Below, one piece after another: positions 1 to 12,592 of a stretch of 64,000 bases of DNA. The notes beneath the pieces are model-generated. The model did no database searches and was not told the origin of the DNA. It was given only the letters and a program-made list of their open reading frames with translations. Source of the stretch: Gigaspora rosea (Eukaryota; Glomeromycota; Glomeromycetes; Diversisporales; Gigasporaceae); the NCBI GenBank assembly GCA_003550325.1, contig QKWP01002129.1:21102-85101 (forward strand). Reading direction: 5' to 3'. Every line of letters starts with the position of its first letter. Position 1 is the first letter of the stretch. Position numbers and translations under genes: made by a program.

Positions 1-1
1 A

Positions 2-142
2 TTAGGCAATTGATTGATACTTATCTTCACCCTGCGCCTTCCACAAACTGGATAGTGATTGAACCGGTCTTTTCCCGCCAGCATCTTGGTTTCCTGTGAT
101 TGTCACCACGCCGGGGCCTCCCTGCTTAGCTCCCTTTTCGAT
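2..142 (-). CDS. 3'-terminal exon of an unidentified gene (partial)
   Basis: Read on the minus strand, an open frame of 46 codons runs from a good splice acceptor (CAACAG just upstream, at 143-148) to a TAA at 2-4. It is rich in Gly, Gln and Lys and ends in the residues YQSIA. A stop lies in frame above the acceptor, which supports an exon start there. The stretch is clearly GC-richer than the DNA to its right, and the compositional break falls near 170. I do not recognise the protein. It could be the last exon of a host gene or a piece of a repeat-borne ORF; the rest lies outside the window. Confidence 0.4.
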   Translation of the reverse strand: MEKGAKQGGPGVVTITGNQDAGGKRPVQSLSSLWKAQGEDKYQSIA

Positions 143-613
143 CTGTTGACTTTACCGTCAACTTGAAGAAAATCATATGATAAAAAATCAAATGTGACAT
201 CTCGATCGACTGATATAATATTTTTTCGTAAGTTGGTTTAAAGTAAAAGAGAAGCAAACCAAAAGTAAAAGAATGTAAAATTATAATTTATGCGCAAGTT
301 CAGTACATTAATTTCATGTAATTTATAATTTTGCAAGCATGTAGTTCTTAAGGTCAAAACTTTTGGCAATTGAATGTTACAGAGCAGGTGTTGTCACTCA
401 AAAACTCGAAAATTTGACACCGAATAACGCAAAATTTTATATCATGACCTGCTTAAATTTATTAATTTAACTTGCTCAGAAATAACTTTTGTGTAAAATA
501 GATTCATAATTGAGGTGAGTGTCGGAAAGTCTTGTGAATAGTCTAAAAAGACTCGGGAATCCAAAATGTACTGTATGTACAATATTGGGTGTTGTATGCA
601 AGTCTAGATAATT
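143..613. repeat. Module spacer, copy 1 of 4
   Basis: From about 208 the sequence is non-coding and recurs at about 14395-14858, 21476-21925 and 26930-27396. In each case it lies between the 3' end of an intact BTB-TLDc gene and the following pseudogene. Its presence here implies another intact gene just left of the window. No ORF is supported. Confidence 0.6.
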
Positions 614-2403
614 ACTTTTGAACTCATCATTGATGCTTCCAAGTTTATTCTTGATGAATCAGTAAAGCGCCTTGAAACATAATTATTAAAGAAAATCAAA
701 TTGGCATCGGTTAAATTTTACGCCACTTATTATAAATTTTCCAAAATGAAAACTTCAAGAGTTGCAGAAATGGAGTAATAATATTATTGCAAAGTAATTA
801 GTCTTTTGGATCAGAAGACTTTATTTCTCTTTTAAAAAATGTATTAATCTTACTCATTAAGCGAGAAGATTGATAAATGGATGATTGAAAAATTTGAATC
901 CATATTGTCAGATGGGGATTTGCTCAAAGTGCATACTTACAGTCGATCTTATAGATTGGTTTCAAGATAGTTTCTTCACCTTAAAGACTACTTTACAGAG
1001 CTTTTTTACCTTTTATCCGCTATTTTCAAATATCGAATGATGATATTTTTGACAAAATGAAGCCATATAAAAAGATTCTTGAAGAAATTCTTGGAGCTGT
1101 TATACTCAAAAAAATTTATTACTCCAAATAGACAAATATTATCAACAATTCTTCCGCCATATAAAATTTTAACAGCAACATTCTCATCTAGGGAAATCAA
1201 ACCATTTCCTTCAGAAGTTATCATTAAAGATCATGCAGCAGAAATTGCTTCATGGATTGATAACAAGGATACCGAAAATTAATTGCATTAAATTGTATTA
1301 TACATAAACAATAATAATTATGATAAAAAAAACTGCATTAAATTGTATTATACATAAACAATAATAATTATGATAAAAAAAAACTATCATTAAAAATCAT
1401 GAATTCAATTAATAATTGCAATTAATTGCAATTTTACTTTTATGGACTTTGTTAAGATATAATTTTAGACAAATAATTGAAAGTAATTGGCACTTATGAT
1501 AAGGCTCACCCATTAATACACTTGCTCTATCAGCTATGTAACACTTGTGTTTACGTTTATTGGTTTGTTCAATTTCAAATTTCAAATTAAAATAAAATAA
1601 TAAAAAAAAGAAATCAGTTTATTAACTGATTTCTTTGTGTAGTTACGCATATTATTAATAAAATTTTTGGTTAATCACTATTTATGGCGCTAATATCATA
1701 TACCTATGCATTTGCAAATCGCAGTAAAAATTGCAATTAATTACTAATTGTTACGGCGTCACCAATTAATTTAATTGAGTTCAAAAAATTGCAATTAATC
1801 GCCCTTACAATCAATTATTCGGTATGGCTGATTGATAAGAAACTGAAATGTATTCTGTAACGAATAACCCATATAAGTTTAAATTGCTACTTCATGGAAC
1901 AAGAGATGGTTTTACTAAAGAATCAGTTGGAAATTTATGAGAAAAACAAGCAAACACTGTACTGTTGTAATAATGAAGGTTAATGATATTGACAAAATTC
2001 TCGGTGGATATTTTGGAGAAAAATTTTATAAGTGCTTAGCAAGGTTCAAAATTAGATAGCGTTAGGAAGAATATCAAATATTTTTCTTATTTGAAATCAG
2101 ATCGTGGTAATCTTCTATATATAAATTTTTCTGATGATTACTGCATAAAATTTTCAATAATATATATTACAGTATTATGTGAGGTTACAGCAGTAGTACA
2201 CCTGTACACGCATTAAATAACCCAATCGAATGGGATAAACCAGTTGGTAATTGTAACGATTGTTTTATTTTTTCATTAAAAAAAGATACTATTCAATACT
2301 CTAAGTCGCATAAAAAATTCACAATATATAATTCTTTGTAATTTTTGGTGGTGGCAATGATTTTCATATGAGAGAGAATTTCAATCAAAATAACTATAAA
2401 TTA
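614..2403 (+). pseudogene. BTB-BACK-TLDc pseudogene A (BTB exon missing)
   Basis: The sequence matches exon 2 of the intact genes downstream (BACK region then TLDc) but is full of stops and frameshifts, and no BTB exon is seen. Recognisable blocks are the Glu-Leu-Ile-x-Ala-Ser-Lys stretch near 614, the segment preceding the TLDc domain (1006-1282, partly open) and the TLDc core from 1831 onward. Two insertions split it: a hAT-type MITE at 1264-1830 and an unaligned insertion of about 200 bp near 2011-2216. It shares early lesions and the MITE with pseudogene B, so it was already dead when the module duplicated. Residual short ORFs are not functional genes. Confidence 0.8.
1264..1830 (+). mobile_element. 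hAT-type MITE, copy 1 (567 bp) in pseudogene A
   Basis: It is flanked by a perfect 8-bp direct repeat, ATTGATAA (1256-1263 and 1831-1838). The termini are inverted and related: the left end starts CAAGGATACCGAA and the right end, reverse-complemented, starts CAGCCATACCGAATAATTG. The empty site is visible in pseudogene C near 22267, where the target occurs once and uninterrupted. An 8-bp duplication with CARGG-like ends is typical of hAT elements. It has no coding capacity. A tandem duplication of about 49 bp lies at about 1284-1382, and a perfect 13-bp hairpin sits at 1607-1636. Confidence 0.85.
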
Positions 2404-2776
2404 TTACATATGTGTGTAGTATTATTGTTATATCAATAAGCGCTATGCAATGATATTAATTATCTGAATTATTATATCTAATTATAAACTTTTTCGTTAT
2501 AACTTATTAACATTTCGAAAAAAGTTTATTAATTGTTGTACTAATTCAGTTTTATTTGTTAGATTGTTTATCTAGTTAAAAAAAATAGTCTTATAGATTT
2601 TAATTAATCAATAAATAATTATGCAAACATTTAATTGTTCGTCATTTGTAAAGAGTCTCCTACGATGATTCACTGATGAGTATTACTATTTATATTATCG
2701 ATCAAATTACCAATCTTTATGAGCATAATTTTTATTAGATGTTAAGCTCTTCTCAAATGTCAAAAGATTTAAACCA
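2404..2776. other. AT-rich spacer downstream of pseudogene A
   Basis: Non-coding. It matches the DNA after pseudogene B (about 16600-16860) and pseudogene C (about 23460-23820), so it belongs to the duplicated module. It ends at the target site of the Mutator-like element. Confidence 0.5.
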
Positions 2777-2786
2777 ATTTCTAATG

Positions 2787-5700
2787 AGTATATAGTAAAG
2801 TAGTACAGTACCGTAACGCAAGTTAGTACGGACTTTCAAAAAAATTAATAAGATTTTATTGTACTCAGACGGACGCATGACTGCATAGTTTATGCATCGT
2901 ACATTATGCATTATGTATTGATTAATTGATTATTGATTGATTATCGTTATATATGTATTTTATTAATAAATTCTCTTTTTAGTAAAAATTCCTCTTTTGA
3001 GTAAAAATTCCTTTTTTGATCGTAACAGATCTTTTAATAAAATTTCCTCTTTCGATCGTGATTTTTTTTATTAATTTAATCAAAAATGGATTCTGATATA
3101 TCTGATGTCGAAGAACTTCAAAATGATCTTGTAAACCCTGAATATGAACAAGTATATAAATAAAAAAAAAGCTGGTTTTTAATTATTATCGATATTATTG
3201 CATTTCTAGCAAAAGAAAATTAATTTTATTACAATATTGGTACGGATAAAATTTATTGTTATTAGGAATTGTCTGATACTGATACCGAACAATTAGATGA
3301 ATTACTTAATGAGGATGATGAATTTCCTGAGATTGCATGTTTTACATCTCGTTTTCAAATAAAAAATATAATTCATTCAAGCGTGCCAGTAGAATATCCA
3401 TCAACTTCGCCAGAAGGTATTGCAACTATATTTCATATTGAAGATTGGACAGATCCAAGTCATGCATGGAAAAATGTAATATTTTTTTTACTATATTGTG
3501 GTATTTAATTATAATAATAATTAATAATTATATATTAATCTTATTTAGATACAATATTCGATGGGTGGTGGTGGTGTTCATTCAATTAAAAGCTCACCTT
3601 ATTTCGGAAATATTCCAGTAAGAAAAGAAGAGCGGGATTGTATGGGAATTAAAGTATGCCATTTTACCGATCCTTCATTTATAAATATTGAACATAATGA
3701 AGTTGATGTCGAGTCTCCATTATGGAATAAAATTACTGAAAATCAGGATGTTGATATAAGGAAAACTAACACATATATGTAAGTTATAAAGTTTGTTAAT
3801 TAAATAAAATTTTAAATTTAATATTACTTTATAAATTTAGAAAATACTTAGCTGCTAAGAATAATTCTTGCAAATTAATGGAATTATATGCTCTGGGAAC
3901 CCAATTTTATGCAAGTCACAATTATCACAAAATGTTTTTCAGTGGTTTATCGGATGTTCTAAATATAATATCGGTGATAAATGGCATCGTTATATAAAGA
4001 TTGATTATGAAAGTATAGATATTATTCTTCTTCGAAATTTGTTTCTTGGAAGAGCTGAGGTAATATATAGTTTGTATATTTAAATTAATTAATTATTTAT
4101 TAATTAATATAATTTATTAAATTTTATTAGATTCAGGAACAGCTTCCACATTGTACAACTTTATTACATCGTTCATCTAAAAGAAAAAAATGCGGTATAT
4201 AATAATTAGCTTTATAATTACATTAATTATTAATTAATATTCTACTGTATTTAAATAATATTTATTTATTTTTAGATTATATTCATAATCTTTCTACTGG
4301 AGATATTGATCGTGGCGATATTGTTCAAAAAACATGTCCAGTAAAATTTTATAAATTTATACCTAAAGATCTTAAAGCCTGTCCCTTTATTGCATTAGTA
4401 TGTGTTGGGACACACAATCATCCGCCACCTCCTCCTGAAAAAATTCCTGCAGATATAAAAGCAAATCTCCAAGCATTAATTAATCAAGCAATTAGTGAAA
4501 ATGATACGATTACTTCAAGGAATATTCACTCACGTATATAATTACTTATTTATTTAATATTTTATTAATTTAAAAATTTTATTCTAAAATTATTAATTCT
4601 TTAGATAATTTAATAAAAGCATTTTTTAAATCAGAAGCGCTTTCAGATATTCATCAATCATTAAATAATGTTGATAAATTGCGAATTCTTGTCGCAAAAG
4701 CTTACAAAAATTTGCATCCCTACGGTCAAGGAATATTGGGCATTTTTTATGCTGCTAAAAATAATCATCAAGAATTAAAAAATTATATTCAATGTATTGG
4801 TATGTTTAATTTATTATTAATTTTTTTGATTTTATAAGGTATAATTATTTAAATTTTTATTTGTTTAGAGTGGCTTAATACCGATTTAATTTTAATTATC
4901 TGCATGTCAAAAAAACAAGCAGAATTGTTAATTGATTTAAAAAGCTTCCAAATTGATTTATCTTTTAAACGTGTTAAAGGTGAAATCAACGAATTTGAAA
5001 TAAACACATACGATGAAAAGCATAAATTAGGTAAATATATTGATCTTATATATATATAATCTAATCATTAATATTATATTTATATTATTAATAACTTCTA
5101 TTAATTTTAGTTATGAGTTTTTGTCGAATATATACAAATGTTTCATCTGCGAATGATTATAAAAAATTGTTTAGTAGTTTATTTAATATAATTCAAGAAC
5201 TTACTAATAAAACTATATGTATATATCACATACATAGAAAAGGTTGGGAATGCATATTAGGTGATTTAGATAGCGGGCAAGCAAAAGGATTGGGTCTCGC
5301 ATTATATGAATTAGATACAACAAAAGATTGGGAAATGCATTTGATGCATATTTTTAAGTCATGTGTTGTACATTTTCAACGGTTTGTAATTATTATAATA
5401 TACTCTATATAATAAATATTATATTTATTAATTAAATAAAATAAAAATATTTTTTATTTACAATTTAGAAATCTATATAATAAGCATTTTTCAAAAGAAA
5501 TTTATAATTTGGCAAAATCTATTATTAATGCGCCTTCTCAAGAATTGGTCGAATCTATTTTAAATGAAATTGAAAGTTCAAATGAACCTGGTACAAAAGG
5601 TAAAAATAAATTAATTTATTATTAAGTTAAATAATTTAATCTTAATTTTTTAAAAAAATTAGATTGGGCAAAATATTATAAAACACCTTGGATTATTTCA

Positions 5701-6786
5701 TCCTTAAATATCAATATGTCAAAAATGGAACGCCATATTTGGAGAAAATACGGAAATAACACTAATATGGAAGAGTCAGCCCATGCTTTAATTAACAAAG
5801 AAGGAAAGCAACTAAAATTAATGTCAGCTATTTTATGGTATTATGTATATTTTAATTACTTATTGTATTTTATTATTATTTAAATTACTTATTATGTATT
5901 ATATTATTAATTTAATCTTTTAGTGGAAAACGGTATGATGAAAGACTATTAAAAATTAAAGACACTCATGATAATTCAGGTATACCCTATTCACGACGTG
6001 ATAAAAGCCAAGTTAAACGACAACAAATTGAGTCAAATCGTAAAGGTAAATATGCATTATTATTTTTTTATATAATTTATATATGAAATAATTTAATTTT
6101 TTATTTATAGTTACAAGACTTAAAAACTATAAATCCGAAACAAAAAAATCACGCAAGAGAAAATTATCACCCACTAATACCACACGAAAAAAATCACGTT
6201 ATAATACTAATAATCAAATTGCAGATGAAACTATAGTAGAAATTAAATCTGACACGGATGAAGCCAGTGAAATTAGAATGGATGATATATCAACAAACAT
6301 TGAACTGCAAGAAAGAAAAATGTCATTATTGGAACGTCAACTAAAGCTTAGAAAGGAAACGGCAGAAGTAGAAGCTCTCGAATTACAAAATCAACAGCTA
6401 AAAATCAATCTGGGTTTGGTTTAGATTTAATTTAAGCATATAGTTGTTTGATAATAATTGGGTTATTTTGTATCATATTTGCAAAATGTAAATTTGCTTT
6501 ACAGCAATAATGAAATATAAATTTGCTTTGTAGCGGTAATGAAATATAAATTTGCTTTATAGCATTAATGCTAAAGTAACTTTTATAAATGCTAAAAATG
6601 CGGTAACAATTATTTTAACATTAAATATATTTTTGTTTGTTATGGTAAAAAAAAAAAGTATGTACGCAAGAAATATTCAAGTGTACTTGTACGAAAAAAT
6701 TTATTAAATAAGCGTACGTACTATTAAAATTTATATACGTCCGTACTAACTTGCGGTACCGTACCGCACTACTTTACTTACTACCT
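2787..6786 (+). mobile_element. Full-length Mutator-like (MULE) DNA transposon, 4,000 bp
   Basis: Terminal inverted repeats of about 46 bp are visible: both ends read AGTAAAGTAGT, then a few mismatches, then GCAAGTTAGTACGGAC. The element is flanked by a 10-bp direct repeat, ATTTCTAATG (2777-2786 and 6787-6796). The unoccupied target is present once at 23821-23830 in the paralogous spacer after pseudogene C, differing only in its last base. A 9-10 bp duplication, long TIRs and an internal MULE-type transposase fit the Mutator superfamily. The insertion postdates the module duplication. Confidence 0.92.
3086..6424 (+). CDS. MULE transposase, 13 exons, frameshifted in exon 4
   Basis: This is the only gene of the 4-kb element. 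Exons inferred from GT-AG borders are 3086-3151, 3266-3475, 3549-3778, 3841-4059, 4131-4194, 4276-4533, 4605-4799, 4869-5030, 5111-5381, 5469-5599, 5663-5837, 5924-6045 and 6111-6424, with introns of about 60-115 bp. In order, the protein shows an acidic N-terminus, a Cys/His region ending in THNHPPPPP (near 4410, a WRKY/GCM1/FAR1-like zinc-finger signature) and a DDE core with IDLSF (about 4952), GDLDSG (about 5260) and the C-x2-H-F-Q motif (about 5365). It ends in a basic, then coiled-coil-like C-terminus. Exon 4 needs one extra base near 3873-3880 to join the frames on either side, so this copy is probably inactive or carries a sequence error. The family assignment rests on motif order. Confidence 0.8.
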
Positions 6787-6796
6787 ATTTCTAATG

Positions 6797-7905
6797 CGCA
6801 ATCTATTTGTAATTGTTATTAGTTATTAAATCACATAATACGTACTAACTTAACAGTTAAGTATTGAAGTATATTTAACAATTTACGTTAAATTGGGAAA
6901 TCAAAATTTTGCATTCAAATAATCGAATCAAGTGTCAAATACATTTAGATTTTGTCATTGCAAATATTTTCACCATGAAATTTATCACAATATTTTAATT
7001 TCACATTATTAATAATTCCAATTCACCTATACAATATGCTATATTTACATTTAAAATATATTAATGTTAAATTAATTTTAGTCCAGTGACGAAAAGTGGA
7101 ATGTATTGATATAACGAGGTAAAGTATACGTGAGATAAAAACAACTATTAATGCTTTTTTGATTTCTGTGTGGTTTATTGAATTATTAAAAGTTTGATGT
7201 TAAATGCAATACGAAATACATAATTGTCACATAGTTAGTTTGGTGCATCTTGTTAGGTTCTTCCACCATATTTATGAACAGTAACTTTTATTATTCAAAA
7301 TGTAAAACGTATATCGAACATCTCCTATCTACTTCTCTCTTATTTACATTCTTATTTATACTCTTTACATAACTACATAATTACACTATATGATTATCAA
7401 TTTAATAACTACATTCTTTTAACTTGTATCATCACCATATTGAAACTGTCACTCACGTTGCAATATCTAAGAAAATGAACGAATCATAAATGATATTGAT
7501 TGTAATGTCTTTATTATTCTATTCAATATATGATTTTAATCGGATGAACAAAATATACAGATTCTGATCAAGAAATACATAATAAATTAATTCACATTTT
7601 CATTCGTATCAGTATATTCTTTACTACATGTTAAGAAGAAACTAGTTTCTATGAAGCAAGTTTGGTCCTACATGAAATGCATCGATACATCAATTATGAG
7701 AATTACGAAAATCCGGTTTTCTAAATCTAATTATATTTATTAAACTCCGTTATGGACTAAAATTTGACACCCTTTAAATAAGATGAGCCTAATATCACTA
7801 ACTGTTCGCTGTAAAATTGTAAAAACTTCACTATAAAGTTAAGGTTACATTTTCGCACAAAATTGGGTTTGTAAATATGAGATTTTTTTGCGTTTCACAT
7901 GATTC
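6797..7905. other. Spacer upstream of BTB-TLDc gene 1
   Basis: AT-rich and non-coding. Blocks recur upstream of genes 3 and 4 (about 16870-17740 and 23850-24990), so it is part of the module. I see no gene in it. Confidence 0.5.
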
Positions 7906-8021
7906 TTAATTTTAATTGGCTACCGAAGTTTTTAATCAGCTCACGGGGAACGCCAAATTTGATAAATACGTACACAATGAAATGCAGTAGTGTAACTTAT
8001 ACTTAGACTAAACAAATTCAA
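7906..8021 (+). promoter_or_regulatory. Conserved 5' leader of gene 1 with inverted CCAAT box
   Basis: About 110 bp immediately upstream of the first ATG is nearly identical in all four intact genes. It contains ATTGG (inverted CCAAT, 7915-7919) about 103 bp before the ATG at 8022. The conservation contrasts with the diverged spacer above it, which suggests a promoter and 5' UTR, although recent duplication alone could explain part of it. Confidence 0.45.
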
Positions 8022-8272
8022 ATGACAAAATTTTTCGAAAAGCTTTCAAATGATTGCCTTGAACTTCTTGATGATAAAGAAGATTTCAATGTAATCATTA
8101 ATGTTGGAGAATCAACAAATACTAAGATATTCCAANTACTTAGACTAAACAAATTCAAATGACAAAATTTTTCGAAAAGCTTTCAAATGATTGCCTTGAA
8201 CTTCTTGATGATAAAGAAGATTTCAATGTAATCATTAATGTTGGAGAATCAACAAATACTAAGATATTCCAA
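8000..8272. other. Assembly gap: N flanked by a perfect 136-bp duplication
   Basis: The single N at 8136 separates two identical 136-bp segments, 8000-8135 and 8137-8272. Both contain the start of the BTB exon. This is the signature of two contigs whose overlap was not merged. With one copy removed, the distance from the CCAAT box to the ATG becomes 103 bp, matching genes 2-4. Confidence 0.9.
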
Positions 8273-9797
8273 ACGCATTCTAACATTTTAAGATACAGAT
8301 CTTTGTATTTCCGTAATGAATTGGCAAATGTTAGAAAAGATAAAAATAACATTAAAACGATTCATTTAAACCATGTTTCCATTCAACAATTTGAAGTAAT
8401 TGTTAAGTAAGTTATTTAATTTAATGGATCAGTAAATTAGTCCTTTATTTAAATACCTAAGCCTTGTATTATGGGTAGATTTTCGTATTTTGAATTTAGG
8501 GATTTAAATAAAGGGTTAATCTTACGAATCTATATTAAGTGATTATTTTATATTACAGTATTATGTAATTGCTAATACTAAAATTCTGAAATTACTAAAT
8601 TTACAAACTTAATAAAGGTATATTTATGGAGGAGTAGTTTTATTAGAAAAAGATCAAGGAGCATCATTCATTTTTGAACTCATCTTTGTTGCTTCTGAGT
8701 TTCTTCTTGATGAGTTAGTAAACCATCTTGAAACACAATTAATTAATGAAAATTCACACTGGCTACGTTTAAATTTTGCAAAAATTTATCATAAAAGTTT
8801 CCAAAATGAAAATCTTCGAGAATTACAAAAATGGTGCAATGATATTTTGGCAAAGTATCCGGACAAAATTTTTGAATCAGAAGAGTTCATCACTCTCCCG
8901 GAAAATGCATTAATTTCACTCATTAAGCGAGATGATTTACAAATGGATGAAGGAAAAATTTGGGAACATGTTATTAGATGGGGAATGGCTCAAAATAAAT
9001 ATTTACCGTCCGATCCTAAAGACTGGTCTCGTGAGAATTTTCTAGCCTTAAAGACCATTTTACAGAATTGTTTACCTTTTATCCGTTATTTTCAAATGTC
9101 AAATGATGTTATTGTTGAAAAAGTGAAACCATATAAATATATTCTTGAAGAAAGTCTTTGGGATGATATATTTGTAAAATTTATTACTCCAAATAAACAA
9201 ATATTATCAACGATTCTTCCGCCCCGTATGAAACCAACATTTGATCCATTGTTTTCAAAAGTTATCAATGAAAATCATGCAGCAGAAATTGCATCATGGA
9301 TTGATAAGAAAACTGAAATGTATTCTGCGAAAAACAATCCTTATAAGTTTAAAATGCTTCTTCGTGGAACAAGAGATGGTTTTACAGCACAATCATTTTG
9401 GAATTTATGTGACAAGCAAGCAAATACTGTTGTGGTAATGAAGGTTAATGGCACTGATGAAATTCTTGGTGGATATAATCCAATTGAATGGGTTAAATCA
9501 GTTAATGGCAATTATGTGAAATGCAATGATTGCTTTATTTTTTCTTTGAAAAATGGTACTATTCAATCCTCTATTTTAAGTCGCGTAAGCAAGTCACAAA
9601 GTGCAATTTATTGCTATTCTAATTATGGACCAACTTTTGGTAATGATCTTCATATGGGAGATAATTCCAATCAAAATAATAATTGTTATTGTAAACATAA
9701 TTCATATGAAAAAGCGATTAGAAACCAAAGTGGTCAATCTCATTTTTGTGTAGAAGAATATGAAGTATTTCAAATTCAGAAAAATAAAGATATCTAA
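8159..9797 (+). CDS. BTB-BACK-TLDc protein, gene 1
   Basis: There are two exons, 8159-8406 and 8618-9797, with a GTAAGT donor and a TAAAG acceptor and a 211-bp intron, encoding about 475 residues. A BTB/POZ fold spans roughly residues 15-120 (phase-2 intron after residue 82, followed by YIYGG). BACK follows (about 128-250) and a TLDc domain (about 296-470) containing FKMLLRGTRDGF and a Cys-rich C-terminal part. BTB proteins with BACK usually act as CUL3 ubiquitin-ligase adaptors and TLDc is linked to oxidative-stress functions; the actual role here is unknown. No signal peptide is seen. Because of the assembly duplication an identical start lies at 8022, and the real gene has only one of these. 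Confidence 0.88.
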
Positions 9798-10393
9798 CGA
9801 GTAGTTTATTAAATATGCATCAGTACACAATGTACACAATCTAATTATAGCATGCCTTATTGAAATCTAACTAATATCAATATAACATCTCTTTATAATA
9901 AGTTGCAGTATTTTAAGCAAAATCACAATTAGATAACATATGCAACTGTTTGAAAATATAATATTTTTTCCTAGGTTGGTTTAAATAAAAGATAAACCAA
10001 ACCAAAAGTATATATTATGTTTAAAACTGTCTGTTATTTAATAACATTAGTATATAACCAGTGCTTTCGGCGCAAAAGAATATAAAAGTATCGTATGGTT
10101 TAGTAAAGTAGTGGTGTAAATGTGTGTGTTTTGATTGATAGGGTCACTACTGCGTATAAATTAATATTGTGTATAGTATGAGGAGTATAATATTTATGCA
10201 AATGCGACGTTAAAGAAAACCGACTTTGGGTTTTTAAAATTACAATATCGGATCCAATTCTGATGACATTATGAATTTATAGTAAAAGCCTGAAGTCAAA
10301 TATGGTCGTTAAATAGTAAAAAGCTGATCGTTACAATGATTTTTTTTTACCCTTTTTTTTAAAAAAAATAAAATCGTTATTTTGTTTTAAAAT
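9798..10393. other. 3' flank of gene 1
   Basis: The first part matches the 3' flanks of genes 2-4 (conserved GTACACAATGTACAC-like motif near 9820-9840). From about 10080 the module similarity stops and a decayed MULE relative follows. No pseudogene copy is found after gene 1, unlike the other modules. Confidence 0.5.
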
Positions 10394-11870
10394 ATGTCTA
10401 TCAATGAATTGATGATACCTCAGAACGATATTAGTTCTGACGAAGAATCTATCCCATCGTTCAATAGCTCTTCCGAGGATGAAAATTGTTTCGACGAAAA
10501 TAATTCTTTTAATGAAACTGATAAAAATTTTCTCGAAAAAATTATTCTTTTAATGAAAACTTTGAAAATTTTGACATCGAGGATACATTCGAAAAGGATA
10601 GAGTTTCTGTGAATTCTGTTTCTCAAGAAACTTCTAGATCTTCACCTGAAGTAGAAAGTTCGGAAATTTTCTTACTAAATGTATGACCACTAAAGGAATA
10701 ATTCATTAATTAACTCCAATCGAATATCCACAGACATATGAAGCAATAGTATATCATGTTGATGGGTGGTAAAATGTGGATTCGGCATTTGCAGATGTAA
10801 ATATTTAATATAATATTATATAGTACTGTACATAATTTATTTATTTAAATGACTATTGTTATATTGTAATTATTATAATATTTTATTTTTTTTTTCTTAG
10901 ATTCAATATTCTATGGTAAGTCATGTGATCAAAATCAAACTACTTGTTGCTATCTTTTTGACATTGTTGTAACAAAAAAAGATAGAACATGCCAAGGAAT
11001 TAAATTATGTGAATTTGCGAATTCAGAACTTCAAGAAATGCTGCATACGTCTGTAGATCCTGATTCTGATTTACAATTAAAAATAAATAAACTGTCAATT
11101 AATAATTTAGAAAATAATACAATACTTTCATGTAAGTTTTATAAATTTTAATTATGTTATAATTTATATATTTATAATTAATTATTTTATTTATTTAGAG
11201 TATATTTGGCTGCATACAAAACTAACTGCCAATTTAAAAAAAATGGTGTACAATGTACTGAAATCCTGTATTAAAACGTTATGAAAATATGTCTTCAGCA
11301 TATTTTATTGGTTGCTCTAATTGACAAGATCGAGAAAAATTTCACCGTTTTATTTATATCAAGAAAAATTTTATCTTGATTTACTTCAGCAACTTTTAGA
11401 TGGAACATATAGCATAAAAATTTATTATTTTTTTATTTAATTTATATATTAAATTATTATATAATTATATATTTATTATAATTAGGGTGAATCTAGCGAT
11501 CCAGTGAACAATGGTTTTACAATTTTACATAATAGTTCAAAAAAACCTATTGTGTAAGTTATTAATATAACTTATATTTAAATATTTAAAATTATATAAT
11601 TATATATATTATATAATTTATTCTTTTTAATTTAGCACATCCACATTATATAGGCAATACTGTTAAACAAGGATCAATTATTCAAAAAACTTGTAATATT
11701 AAATATTATATTAATACCACTTGAATAAAACATGTCTATATATTATTCTTTTATCCAAAGGTGTTCATTCACATCCACCTCCACCACCAAATCGAGTACC
11801 ACTTACTATATGAACACGTTTACAAGAATTAATTCGTCACGCTGATGATAATAATACTATATTACTCATA
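10394..11870 (+). pseudogene. Decayed MULE-like transposase remnant (5' half)
   Basis: It begins with an acidic Ser/Asp/Glu-rich ORF (10394-10612) resembling the N-terminus of the intact transposase at 3086. Degraded pieces follow in the same order: an IQYSM-like exon start near 10902, a CQGIKLCEF block near 10990 (compare CMGIKVCHF in the intact copy), a QKTCNIKYYI block near 11690 and a histidine-proline run (SHPPPPP) near 11772. Many stops and frame changes are present, and nothing resembling the DDE core remains. Termini and target duplication were not found. Confidence 0.65.
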
Positions 11871-11879
11871 TATTATAAA

Positions 11880-12475
11880 TAATTATATAAATTTATTTAA
11901 AAAATTTTTATTTATTTAAATTATTTAATTTATTGGATTTAGAAATGTATATGTTTTTATACTTTTTTATACTGTACGTTTTTTATGCATTTTTTATACA
12001 ATAATTTTTAATTAAAATTTTTCTATTTTTACATCCAGTACAAATGTCGTAATGAAAACAGTACAAACATAAACGCCTATTCAGAAAATCGACACCATTC
12101 CGAACAATTCATATCATATATTTTTTATAGGGCTTTATTATTCGATTCATTATATGATTTTAATCGGATGCACGAAATATACAAGAAATACAGTGATAAA
12201 TTAATACTCATTGATCAATCGTGTTATTATATTCTTTACGACATGTTAAGAAAAGTCTAGTTACTATAAACAAGTCCTAGATAGTAAAAATGAAATGCTC
12301 AATTATGAGAATAATGAAAGTCCGTTTTAGATCTAATTATATTTATTAAACTCCGGATATGGACTAAAATTTGCCACTTATCTGTTCACTGTAAACTGTA
12401 AAAACTTACTATCAGGTTAAGGATACGTTTTCGCACTAAATTGGGTTTGTAGATTTTTTTGCGTTACACATGATT
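11880..12475. other. Spacer upstream of gene 2
   Basis: AT-rich and non-coding. From about 12130 it matches the leader spacers of genes 1, 3 and 4. Confidence 0.45.
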
Positions 12476-12592
12476 AATTTTAATTGGCTACCGAAATTTT
12501 TAATCAGCTCACGGGACGCCAAACTTGATAAATACGTACACAATGAAAATGCAGTAGTGTAACTTATTACTTAGTAAACTAAACAAATTCAA
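12476..12592 (+). promoter_or_regulatory. Conserved 5' leader of gene 2 with inverted CCAAT box
   Basis: ATTGG lies at 12483-12487, 106 bp before the ATG, inside the block shared by all four intact genes. Confidence 0.45.
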
